From contig JAVVFG010000162.1 of NCBI GenBank assembly GCA_032260445.1, positions 1 to 8,599 on the forward strand: a DNA stretch of 8,599 bases, in the 5' to 3' direction. Positions 1-5,847 of the stretch are shown piece by piece. The notes under the pieces were generated by a model. It had not been told where the DNA came from and did no database searches. It saw only the letters and a list, made by a program, of their open reading frames with translations. Made by a program: the position numbers and the translations under genes. Each line of letters starts with the position of its first letter. The first letter of the stretch is position 1. The stretch is from JAAYYY01 sp032260445 (lineage in GTDB: Bacteria; Chloroflexota; Anaerolineae; Promineifilales; Promineifilaceae).

Positions 1-1
1 C

Positions 2-763
2 TGGCTCGCCGACCTCAAGCCCGGCGGCCGCTTCGTCGCCAACGACCTCTACCACGCCGGCGGCATGCGCCTCCTCGCCCAACGCCTCGCCGCGGGCGGC
101 TACCTCCACCCCGAAGCGATCACCGTCACCGGCCGTACCATCGCCGCCGAAGCCGCCGCCGCCGCGGAAACCCCCGGCCAGGAAGTCGTCCGCCCCCTCG
201 AAGACCCCCTCCAGCCCAACGGTGGCCTCGTCATCCTCAAAGGCAACCTCGCCCCTGAAGGCTGCGTCGTCAAAATCGCCGGCCACCAATTGCGCCACTT
301 CAGCGGCCCCGCCCGCGTCTACGATACCGAAGAAGCCGCCTTCGCCGCCGTGCAAGAAGGCCAGATCCAGCCGGGTGACGTCGTCGTCATCCGCTACGAA
401 GGCCCGCGCGGCGGCCCCGGCATGCGCGAGATGCTCGGCGTCACCGCCGCCATCGCCGGCGCCGGCCTCGACGATTCCGTCGCCCTGCTCACCGACGGCC
501 GTTTCTCCGGCGCCACCCATGGCCTCATGGCCGGTCACGTCGCCCCCGAAGCAGCTTGCGGCGGCCCCATCGCCGCCCTCCGCGACGGCGACACCATCAC
601 CTTCGACGTCCCTGCCCGCCGCCTCGACGTCGCCCTCTCCCCCACCGAGCTGCAAGCCCGCCTCAGCGACTGGCGCGTCCCCGCCCCCCGCTACCAGCGC
701 GGTGTCATGGCCAAATACGCCCGCCTCGTCGGTTCCGCCGCCGCAGGCGCCGTCGCCGGCTAG
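2..763 (+). CDS. ilvD: Dihydroxyacid dehydratase, C-terminal part (5' truncated by window edge)
   Basis: IlvD dehydrates 2,3-dihydroxyisovalerate and 2,3-dihydroxy-3-methylvalerate to the 2-oxoacids that precede valine/leucine and isoleucine; it is a cytosolic Fe-S enzyme. The frame is open from base 2 (WLADLKPGGRFVANDL...), matching the mid-protein LADLKPSG block of IlvD, so the ATG at 65 is internal and not a start. About 253 residues are visible of a usual length near 560. Diagnostic blocks follow in order: ILKGNLAPEG (235-264), RYEGPRGGPGMREML (392-436) and TDGRFSGATHGLMAGHVAPEA (491-553). The serine of GRFSG, codon 506-508, is the residue proposed as catalytic base in this family. The protein ends with KYARLVGSAAAGAVAG, a normal IlvD terminus. 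The Fe-S cysteines lie in the missing N-terminal part and cannot be checked. The paralogue Edd (phosphogluconate dehydratase) is unlikely given the end sequence and the ilv neighbours. Codons are unusually C-rich compared with later genes. Confidence 0.96.
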   Translation, partial: WLADLKPGGRFVANDLYHAGGMRLLAQRLAAGGYLHPEAITVTGRTIAAEAAAAAETPGQEVVRPLEDPLQPNGGLVILKGNLAPEGCVVKIAGHQLRHFSGPARVYDTEEAAFAAVQEGQIQPGDVVVIRYEGPRGGPGMREMLGVTAAIAGAGLDDSVALLTDGRFSGATHGLMAGHVAPEAACGGPIAALRDGDTITFDVPARRLDVALSPTELQARLSDWRVPAPRYQRGVMAKYARLVGSAAAGAVAG

Positions 764-773
764 CGTCCGGCGA
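753..773 (+). other. Short GC hairpin over the ilvD stop codon
   Basis: TCGCCGG (753-759) and CCGGCGA (767-773) are perfect inverted complements: a 7-bp stem with a 7-nt loop that contains the ilvD TAG. It is followed by an A-rich run (775-780), not a U-run, so it is not a rho-independent terminator for the plus strand. It could stabilise or punctuate the mRNA between ilvD and ilvB. In DNA of this GC content such a stem may also arise by chance. Confidence 0.35.
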
Positions 774-800
774 GAAAAAAGAGTGAAGATGAACGCGAAA

Positions 801-806
801 AGGAGG
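801..806 (+). promoter_or_regulatory. Consensus ribosome binding site of ilvB
   Basis: AGGAGG lies 5 nt before the ATG at 812, inside a purine-rich spacer (773-806). It fixes the ilvB start. No promoter-like elements were recognised in the 48-nt ilvD-ilvB gap, which suggests readthrough from ilvD. Confidence 0.85.
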
Positions 807-811
807 TCAGG

Positions 812-2521
812 ATGAAGAAAACAGGGGCCGAAATCTTATGGGAATGTCTGGTGCGCGAAGGAGTAGAGCTCGTCTTCGGCTACCCCGGCGGCGCCATCAT
901 GCCCGCCTACGACGCCATGCTCAACTACCCCATCCACCACGTCCTCGTCCGCCACGAACAAAGCGCCGCCCACGCCGCCGACGGCTACGCCCGCGCCACC
1001 GGCAAGGTCGGCGTCGCCATGGCTACCTCTGGTCCCGGCGCCACCAACCTCGTCACCGGCATCGCCACCGCGATGATGGACTCGTCCCCCATCGTCTGCA
1101 TCACCGGCCAGGTCGCCGCCCACCTCATCGGCGGCGACGCTTTCCAGGAGACCGACGTCACCGGCATCACCCTGCCCATTACCAAGCACAACTTCCTCAT
1201 CACCAGCGCGGACGAAGTCGCCGCGACGGTGCGCGAGGCCTTCTACATCGCCCGTAGCGGCCGCCCCGGCCCGGTGCTCATCGACATCTGCAAGAACGCC
1301 CAGATCGAAGAAGTCGAATTCGACTACCCGGCCGACCCCCAGCTGCCCGGTTACCAGCCACCGCGACACGCGCCCATGCCCGACCTCCAGCGCGCCGCCG
1401 CGATGATCGCCGAGGCCGAGCGCCCGGTCATCCTCGCCGGGCACGGCGTCCTCAAGTCCGGCGCCATGGTTGAGCTGAAAGAGTTCGCCATCAAGACCCA
1501 GACGCCGGTGGCCATGACCCTGCTCGGCCTCGGCAGCCTGCCCGCCTCCCACCCCCTCAGCCTGGGCATGATGGGTATGCACGGCGAGGCCTACTGCAAC
1601 AACGCCATCCAGCAAGCCGACCTCCTGCTCGCCTTCGGCATGCGCTTCGACGACCGCGTCACCGGTAACCTGCGCACCTACGCGCCGCGCGCGCGCAAGA
1701 TCCACGTGGAGATCGACCCCTCCGAGGTGCACAAAAACGTGCGCGTCGATCTGCCTTTGGTCGGCGATCTCCGGACCGTGTTGCAGGACCTGACCCCCCT
1801 CGTCGCCCCCTGCGACCACGAAGAATGGCTGGAGCAGGTCGCCGCCTGGAAAGCCGAGACCGAGGCGCGCGACATCCTCGCCTGGGCCGACGATGGGCTG
1901 CTCTACGCCTCGCATGTCATCCGCGATATCTGGCAGCGCACTGGCGGCGACGCCATCGTCACCACCGACGTCGGCCAGCACCAGATGTGGGCCGCCCAGT
2001 ACTACCACCTCGAGCAGCCCTACCGCTGGATCACCTCCGGCGGCGCCGGCACGATGGGTTTCGGTCTACCCTCGGCCATCGGCGCCTGGTTCGCCTACCG
2101 CGACCGCCCCATCTGGGCCATCGTTGGCGACGGCGGCTTCCAGATGACGCAGGCCGAGCTGGCAACAGCGGTTCAGGAAGGCGCCAACGTCAAAATCGCC
2201 CTGATCAACAACGGCTTCCTCGGCATGGTGCGCCAGTGGCAAGAGTTCTTCTTCGAGAAGCGCTACTCCGGCGTGCACATGACCGGTCCCGACTTCATCA
2301 AGCTCGCCGAGGCCTACGGCATCCCCGCACGCCGCATTACCCAACGTGAAGAAGTAGCGAATGCAGTCAGCTTTGCCGAGAGCATTACCGGCCCTGTACT
2401 CCTGGAATTCGTGGTCGAGCAGGAGGATGCCGTCTTCCCCATGGTCCCCGCCGGCGCCGACCTCGACAACATGCTCCGCCGCCCCATCCGCCGCCAGCCG
2501 TCCGCGGTTGCCGGCGACTGA
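812..2521 (+). CDS. ilvB: Acetohydroxyacid synthase (acetolactate synthase), catalytic subunit
   Basis: The large subunit of AHAS joins two pyruvates to 2-acetolactate, or pyruvate plus 2-oxobutyrate to 2-aceto-2-hydroxybutyrate, using ThDP, Mg2+ and FAD. At 569 residues it has normal length. The N-terminal ThDP-binding (PYR) domain holds the catalytic Glu49 in VRHEQSAAHAADGYAR and the SGPGATN block (residues 73-79). The central domain carries AFGMRFDDRVTG (residues 274-285) and EIDPSEVHKNV. The C-terminal PP domain has the ThDP motif GDG (439-441) ending in NN (466-467), the SGGAGTMGFGLP block, and GMVRQWQ with Trp476, the position equivalent to the herbicide-site Trp of plant AHAS. The end VFPMVPAGADLDNML is typical of biosynthetic AHAS, separating it from catabolic AlsS and from glyoxylate carboligase. 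The start is set by AGGAGG 5 nt upstream. The regulatory subunit follows 29 nt downstream. One oddity is Ala102 where many homologues have Pro in GQVP. Confidence 0.97.
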   Translation: MKKTGAEILWECLVREGVELVFGYPGGAIMPAYDAMLNYPIHHVLVRHEQSAAHAADGYARATGKVGVAMATSGPGATNLVTGIATAMMDSSPIVCITGQVAAHLIGGDAFQETDVTGITLPITKHNFLITSADEVAATVREAFYIARSGRPGPVLIDICKNAQIEEVEFDYPADPQLPGYQPPRHAPMPDLQRAAAMIAEAERPVILAGHGVLKSGAMVELKEFAIKTQTPVAMTLLGLGSLPASHPLSLGMMGMHGEAYCNNAIQQADLLLAFGMRFDDRVTGNLRTYAPRARKIHVEIDPSEVHKNVRVDLPLVGDLRTVLQDLTPLVAPCDHEEWLEQVAAWKAETEARDILAWADDGLLYASHVIRDIWQRTGGDAIVTTDVGQHQMWAAQYYHLEQPYRWITSGGAGTMGFGLPSAIGAWFAYRDRPIWAIVGDGGFQMTQAELATAVQEGANVKIALINNGFLGMVRQWQEFFFEKRYSGVHMTGPDFIKLAEAYGIPARRITQREEVANAVSFAESITGPVLLEFVVEQEDAVFPMVPAGADLDNMLRRPIRRQPSAVAGD

Positions 2522-2541
2522 TTTGCCAGCCATCTGGCAGA
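2522..2541 (+). other. Compact hairpin between the ilvB stop and the ilvN ribosome binding site
   Basis: TGCCAG (2524-2529) pairs perfectly with CTGGCA (2534-2539) around a 4-nt CCAT loop. A U-G pair (2523/2540) and a U-A pair (2522/2541) can extend it to 8 bp. It begins right after the ilvB TGA (2519-2521) and abuts the AGGAGG of ilvN (2541-2546), so only the first base of that site can be drawn into the stem. No U-tract follows, so it is not a terminator. It may tune ilvN translation or protect the transcript; this role is inference. Confidence 0.45.
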
Positions 2542-2546
2542 GGAGG
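2541..2546 (+). promoter_or_regulatory. Ribosome binding site of ilvN
   Basis: AGGAGG sits 4 nt before the ATG at 2551 and fixes the ilvN start. It directly follows a stem-loop at 2522-2541, so its accessibility may depend on that fold. Confidence 0.85.
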
Positions 2547-2550
2547 AAAG

Positions 2551-3117
2551 ATGCGACAGACATTAATCGCCATTGTGGAAAACAAACCGGGCGTCTTGAA
2601 CCGGGTCGCGTCGCTGTTCCGGCGGCGCAATTTCAATATCGACTCGCTCAACGTTGGGCGTACCGAGGATCCGCGTTTCTCGCGCATGACCATCGTCGTC
2701 GACAGCCAGGACACCGAGGCGCGCCTTGTCGAGGCCAACCTCTACAAGCTGGTCAACGTCATCGACGTGCAGGATGTGACCCGGCAGCCGGCCGTCGTGC
2801 GTGAGCTGGCGCTGATCAAGGTCGAGGCACCGCCCGAGCGCCGCGCCGAAGTGCTCAGCCTGGCTGACATCTTTAAGGCCAAGATCGTCGACGTCGGTCC
2901 CGACTCGCTCATCTTGCAGGTCGTGGCCGACGAGGAGCGCGTGGATAGCCTCGTCGAGCTGTTGCGCCCGTGCGGCATCCTGGAGCTGCTGCGCACAGGC
3001 CACGTCGCCATGACCCGTGGCCGGACCGACGGCGTACGCCACACCCCTGGCGCAGGCCGCAACGGTCACCACCGCCTCGCCGGCGAGGCACTTGCCGCCG
3101 CGACTGACATCCAATGA
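2551..3117 (+). CDS. ilvN: Acetohydroxyacid synthase, regulatory (small) subunit
   Basis: The small subunit activates IlvB and mediates feedback inhibition by valine. The protein has 188 residues: an ACT domain (about 2-76, starting RQTLIAIVENKPGVLNRVASL) and the small-subunit C-terminal domain (about 82-157, ending GHVAMTRG). The residues known from E. coli IlvH to shape the valine site are all present at the same positions: Asn11, Gly14 and Asn29. A valine-sensitive enzyme is therefore expected. After MTRG there is a 31-residue Gly/Arg/His/Ala-rich tail (residues 158-188) beyond the conserved fold, making the protein somewhat longer than the roughly 160-residue core; it looks like a disordered extension. 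The start is backed by AGGAGG 4 nt upstream and by the family N-terminus. The gene lies between its partner ilvB and ilvC (18-nt gap). The E. coli-type names ilvH and ilvN are both used for this family. Confidence 0.96.
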   Translation: MRQTLIAIVENKPGVLNRVASLFRRRNFNIDSLNVGRTEDPRFSRMTIVVDSQDTEARLVEANLYKLVNVIDVQDVTRQPAVVRELALIKVEAPPERRAEVLSLADIFKAKIVDVGPDSLILQVVADEERVDSLVELLRPCGILELLRTGHVAMTRGRTDGVRHTPGAGRNGHHRLAGEALAAATDIQ

Positions 3118-3123
3118 AGAAAC

Positions 3124-3128
3124 AAGGA
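3124..3128 (+). promoter_or_regulatory. Ribosome binding site of ilvC
   Basis: AAGGA lies 7 nt before the ATG at 3136 in the 18-nt ilvN-ilvC gap. It is weaker than the AGGAGG sites of ilvB and ilvN. Confidence 0.7.
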
Positions 3129-3135
3129 TAACCCT

Positions 3136-4149
3136 ATGGCTACCATCTATTATGACCGGGACGCCGACCGCTCCCTCATTCGAGACAAGAAAGTCGCCAT
3201 CATCGGCTACGGCTCGCAGGGCCACGCGCACGCGCTCAACCTGCGCGATAACGGCGTAGATGTCGCCGTCGGCCTGCGCCCCGGCAGCCGCTCCTGGCCC
3301 CGCGCCGAGGCCGACGGGCTGCGCGTGATGAGCGTTGCTGATTCCGCTGCCTGGGCTGATACGATTATGATCCTGGCCCCCGACACCGCCCAGCCCCGCA
3401 TCTACGAGCAGGAGATTGCCCCTCATCTCAGCCCGGGCAAGACGCTGATGTTTGCCCATGGCTTCAACATTCGCTACGGCACGATCGCCCCGCCGCCCGG
3501 CGTTGACGTGAGCATGGTCGCCCCCAAGGCGCCGGGCCACCGTGTGCGCGAGGTCTTTGTTGAAGGCGGCGGCACCCCCTGCCTGCTCGCCGTGCACCAG
3601 GATGCCAGCGGCAGCGCCCGCGCCAACGCCCTTTCCTACGCCTACGCCATCGGCGGCACGCGCGCCGGCGTGCTCGAGACGACCTTCTCCGAGGAGACGG
3701 AAACCGACCTTTTTGGCGAGCAGACCGTCCTCTGCGGCGGCGTCAGTTCGCTCGTCAAGGCTGCCTTCGAGACGCTGGTCGAAGCCGGCTACCAGCCGGA
3801 GATCGCCTATTTTGAATGTCTGCACGAGCTGAAGCTGATCGTCGACCTCATGTATCGCGGCGGGCTCAACTACATGCGCTATTCCGTCTCCGACACGGCC
3901 GAGCACGGCGACTATGTCTCCGGGCAACGCATCGTCACCGAAGAAACCCGCTACGAGATGTCCCAGATTTTGAAGGAGGTCCAGGATGGCACCTACGCGC
4001 GCAACTGGATCGCCGAGAACGAAAACGGCCGGCCCTGGTTTGAGGATGAACGGCGGCGCCAGCAGAACCACCTCATCGAGGAGGTTGGCGCCTCGCTGCG
4101 CGAGATGATGCCGTTTGTGGATCCGGTGCAGGTGAAGCCCGGAGAGTGA
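3136..4149 (+). CDS. ilvC: Ketol-acid reductoisomerase, class I (NADPH type)
   Basis: IlvC isomerises and reduces acetolactate or acetohydroxybutyrate to the dihydroxy acids used by IlvD, with Mg2+ and NAD(P)H. At 337 residues it is a short class I KARI. The Rossmann part has GYGSQG (residues 24-29). The cofactor loop LRPGSRSW (47-54) holds Arg48, Ser51 and Ser53, the pattern usual for binding the NADPH phosphate, so NADPH preference is predicted. All expected active-site residues are visible at canonical class I positions: His108 in FAHGFNI, Lys131 in APKAPGH, Asp191 and Glu195 in DLFGEQ, Glu227 and Glu231 in ECLHELKLI, and Ser252 in YSVSDTAE. The knotted C-terminal domain ends near MPFVDPVQ. 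The start is supported by AAGGA 7 nt upstream and by the family N-terminus (ATIYYDRDAD). It sits between the AHAS subunit genes and leuA, which fits the reaction order. Nothing is missing or broken. Confidence 0.98.
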   Translation: MATIYYDRDADRSLIRDKKVAIIGYGSQGHAHALNLRDNGVDVAVGLRPGSRSWPRAEADGLRVMSVADSAAWADTIMILAPDTAQPRIYEQEIAPHLSPGKTLMFAHGFNIRYGTIAPPPGVDVSMVAPKAPGHRVREVFVEGGGTPCLLAVHQDASGSARANALSYAYAIGGTRAGVLETTFSEETETDLFGEQTVLCGGVSSLVKAAFETLVEAGYQPEIAYFECLHELKLIVDLMYRGGLNYMRYSVSDTAEHGDYVSGQRIVTEETRYEMSQILKEVQDGTYARNWIAENENGRPWFEDERRRQQNHLIEEVGASLREMMPFVDPVQVKPGE

Positions 4150-4153
4150 AACA

Positions 4154-4167
4154 GGGATCGGGGATCG
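4154..4167 (+). repeat. Two-copy heptamer tandem repeat in the ilvC-leuA spacer
   Basis: GGGATCG occurs twice back to back (4154-4160 and 4161-4167), just before the leuA ribosome binding site. Two exact 7-base units alone are weak evidence, but another heptamer-periodic patch lies at the far end of leuA (5783-5845), so the pair may belong to a genome-wide class of short intergenic repeats. Confidence 0.55.
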
Positions 4168-4171
4168 GTTT

Positions 4172-4176
4172 GGAGG
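4172..4176 (+). promoter_or_regulatory. Ribosome binding site that decides the leuA start
   Basis: GGAGG lies 5 nt before the ATG at 4182. An in-frame GTG at 4146 overlaps the ilvC stop (GTGA) and would add 12 residues (MKQGSGIGLEVG), but it has only a poor, too-close GGAGA and its extra residues come from the GGGATCG repeat. The ATG at 4182 is therefore preferred. Confidence 0.85.
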
Positions 4177-4181
4177 TAGGT

Positions 4182-5834
4182 ATGGCACAGGCTAATTACG
4201 TACAGATTTTTGACACAACATTGCGCGATGGCGAGCAGTCGCCGGGGGCAACGCTGACCTCGGGCGAGAAACTGGAAATCGCGCACGCGCTCGCCCGGCT
4301 CGGCGTCGACGTGATGGAGGCCGGCTTTCCCGCCGCCTCGCCCGACGACCTGGAAGCGGTGCGGCAGATCGCCATCGAGGTCGGCAACCGCAGCCCCCTT
4401 CCCGGCCGCGAGCCTCCCGTCATCTGTGGCCTGGCGCGCGCCACGCGCGGCGACATCGACAAAGCGTGGCAGGCGGTGCAATATGCTGCCCACCCGCGCA
4501 TCCACACCTTCCTGGCGACCTCGCCGATCCACATGAAGCACAAGCTGCGCATGGACCCGGAGGCCGTTGTCGAACAGGTGCGCGACATGGTCGCCTATGC
4601 CCGCAGCTATTGCGACGACGTCGAGTTCTCCCCGGAGGACGCCGGTCGCAGCCATCCCGAGTACCTCTACCTCGTCCTCGGCGAGGCGATTAAGGCAGGC
4701 GCCACAACCCTCAACATCCCCGACACGGTCGGCTACACGATGACCGACGAGTTCAGGGCACTCATCGCCGGAATTATGGCCAACACGCCGGGCATCGAGA
4801 ACGTCGTGCTCTCCGTCCACTGCCACGACGACCTCGGCCTGGCGACGGCAAACACCCTCGCTGGCGTCCAGGCAGGCGCGCGCCAGGTCGAAGTGACGAT
4901 CAACGGCATCGGCGAGCGCGCGGGCAACACCTCGCTCGAAGAGGTTGTCATGGGTCTGCATACACGCCACCCCTTCTTTGCTCTCGAGACGGGCATCGAC
5001 ACGACGGAGATCGTGCGCGTCAGCCGCATGGTCTCGCACTACACCGGCATGGCGGTACAGCCGAACAAGGCGATCGTCGGCGCCAACGCCTTCGCCCATG
5101 AGGCCGGCATCCACCAGGACGGTATGCTCAAACACGAGTCCACCTACGAGATCATGCGCCCGGAGACCGTCGGCTGGCAGCAGTCGGCGCTCGTCCTCGG
5201 CAAACACTCCGGGCGCCACGCGCTGCGCGTGCGCCTCGCCGAGCTGGGTTACGAGATCGCTGGCGCCGAGCTCGACCGCATTTTCGCCCGCTTCAAGGAA
5301 GTCGCCGACAAGAAGAAGACGATTACTGACGCCGACCTGCAGGCGCTGATGGTCGACGAGCGTTACCAGCCGCGCGAGATCTACCGCCTCGACGGGCTGC
5401 AGGTCGCTTGCGGCACGATGGGTATGCCCACGGCGACGGTGCGCCTCATCGGCCCCGGCGGCAGCGAGCACGTGACTGCCGCCGTCGGCACCGGCCCGGT
5501 CGACGCCACCTACAAGGCCATCGACGCCGTCGTACAGATGCCGGCGACCCTGCTGGAGTTTGCCGTGCGTGCCGTGACCAAAGGCATCGACGCCATCGGC
5601 GAGGTCTCCGTGCGCCTCGAGGCGGACAACGGCAACCTGCAGACGCGCACATCGCCGCAGAGCGGACGCGAGCAGGCGCGCACCTTCGGCGGCTACGGCG
5701 CCGATACCGACATCATCGTCGCCAGCGCCCACGCTTATCTCGCCGCCCTGAACAAGATGCTCGTCGCCAGCGGGCGCTATGACAGTGATCAATGGCCAGT
5801 GGTTAGTGAACAGCTGGCCGTCACTGACCACTGA
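4182..5834 (+). CDS. leuA: 2-isopropylmalate synthase, long form with regulatory domain
   Basis: LeuA condenses 2-oxoisovalerate with acetyl-CoA, the first committed step to leucine. The protein has 550 residues. The catalytic TIM barrel (about 5-280) starts with FDTTLRDGEQSPG (Arg15 and Asp16 of the signature) and carries the metal-binding HCH (His213, His215) in VHCHDDLGLATAN, then NGIGERAGNTSLEE. A linker region contains AFAHEAGIHQDG and GKHSGRHAL. The C-terminal LeuA regulatory (leucine-binding) domain spans roughly 400-530, including YRLDGLQVACG (401-411) and GYGADTDIIVASAHAYLAALNKM. Feedback inhibition by leucine is expected from that domain. The start at 4182 is chosen over a GTG at 4146 because of GGAGG 5 nt upstream. 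The last 17 residues (534-550, DSDQWPVV...TDH) fall outside the usual end of the family and are encoded by a heptamer-repeat patch. The gene is distinguished from cimA by its sequence blocks and by the leuCD genes that follow. Confidence 0.96.
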   Translation: MAQANYVQIFDTTLRDGEQSPGATLTSGEKLEIAHALARLGVDVMEAGFPAASPDDLEAVRQIAIEVGNRSPLPGREPPVICGLARATRGDIDKAWQAVQYAAHPRIHTFLATSPIHMKHKLRMDPEAVVEQVRDMVAYARSYCDDVEFSPEDAGRSHPEYLYLVLGEAIKAGATTLNIPDTVGYTMTDEFRALIAGIMANTPGIENVVLSVHCHDDLGLATANTLAGVQAGARQVEVTINGIGERAGNTSLEEVVMGLHTRHPFFALETGIDTTEIVRVSRMVSHYTGMAVQPNKAIVGANAFAHEAGIHQDGMLKHESTYEIMRPETVGWQQSALVLGKHSGRHALRVRLAELGYEIAGAELDRIFARFKEVADKKKTITDADLQALMVDERYQPREIYRLDGLQVACGTMGMPTATVRLIGPGGSEHVTAAVGTGPVDATYKAIDAVVQMPATLLEFAVRAVTKGIDAIGEVSVRLEADNGNLQTRTSPQSGREQARTFGGYGADTDIIVASAHAYLAALNKMLVASGRYDSDQWPVVSEQLAVTDH

Positions 5835-5845
5835 CCACCAGTAAC
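5783..5845 (+). repeat. Degenerate heptamer-repeat patch across the leuA 3' end
   Basis: Read in steps of seven from 5783, the plus strand shows CAGTGAT, CAATGGC, CAGTGGT, TAGTGAA, CAGCTGG: five related units. From 5825 the opposite orientation appears as TGACCAC, TGACCAC, CAGTAAC, with the first two identical in tandem. The patch covers the last codons and stop of leuA and most of the leuA-leuC spacer. Such heptanucleotide repeats are known in other bacteria, for example the STRR families of cyanobacteria; whether this is the same kind is not established. Confidence 0.7.
5797..5833 (+). other. Strong 13-bp hairpin over the leuA stop
   Basis: CAGTGGTTAGTGA (5797-5809) pairs with TCACTGACCACTG (5821-5833) over 13 bp with a single G-U pair, around an 11-nt loop. 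The stem is formed by opposed heptamer units. It covers the last leuA codons and two bases of its TGA (5832-5834). No U-tract follows, so intrinsic termination is unlikely. It may affect mRNA stability or the coupling of leuA and leuC translation. Confidence 0.6.
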
Positions 5846-5847
5846 TG

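Noticed and set aside
764..811. Possible promoter, T-box or attenuator before ilvB
   Set aside because: The 48-nt gap shows no -35/-10 pair, no T-box sequence, no leader peptide with regulatory codons and no hairpin followed by a U-run.
222..815. Second plus-strand frame of 197 aa over ilvD
   Set aside because: Its product is a Ser/Pro/Ala low-complexity run caused by the C-rich codons of ilvD; ilvD itself is certain in the other frame.
789..815. Mini-ORF MNAKRRSG whose stop overlaps the ilvB start (ATGA) and whose AGG-AGG codons are the ilvB ribosome binding site
   Set aside because: It has no convincing binding site of its own and no run of Leu/Val/Ile codons, so it is not a branched-chain attenuation leader; an 8-codon ORF is easily chance.
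4146..4181. GTG start for leuA overlapping the ilvC stop
   Set aside because: The added 12 residues are repeat-derived and not typical of LeuA, and the ATG at 4182 has a far better Shine-Dalgarno at proper spacing.
2563..5831. Very long minus-strand open frames (2563-4188, 541 aa; 3993-5831, 612 aa), and a similar one at 836-2008
   Set aside because: They lie opposite clear ilvN/ilvC, leuA and ilvB genes, their translations are rich in Gly/Ala/Val/Asp/His with no recognisable domains, and high-GC codon bias readily leaves the antisense frame free of stops.
5797..5833. Rho-independent terminator after leuA
   Set aside because: The stem is strong but no U-run follows, and leuC and leuD continue immediately downstream in the same pathway.
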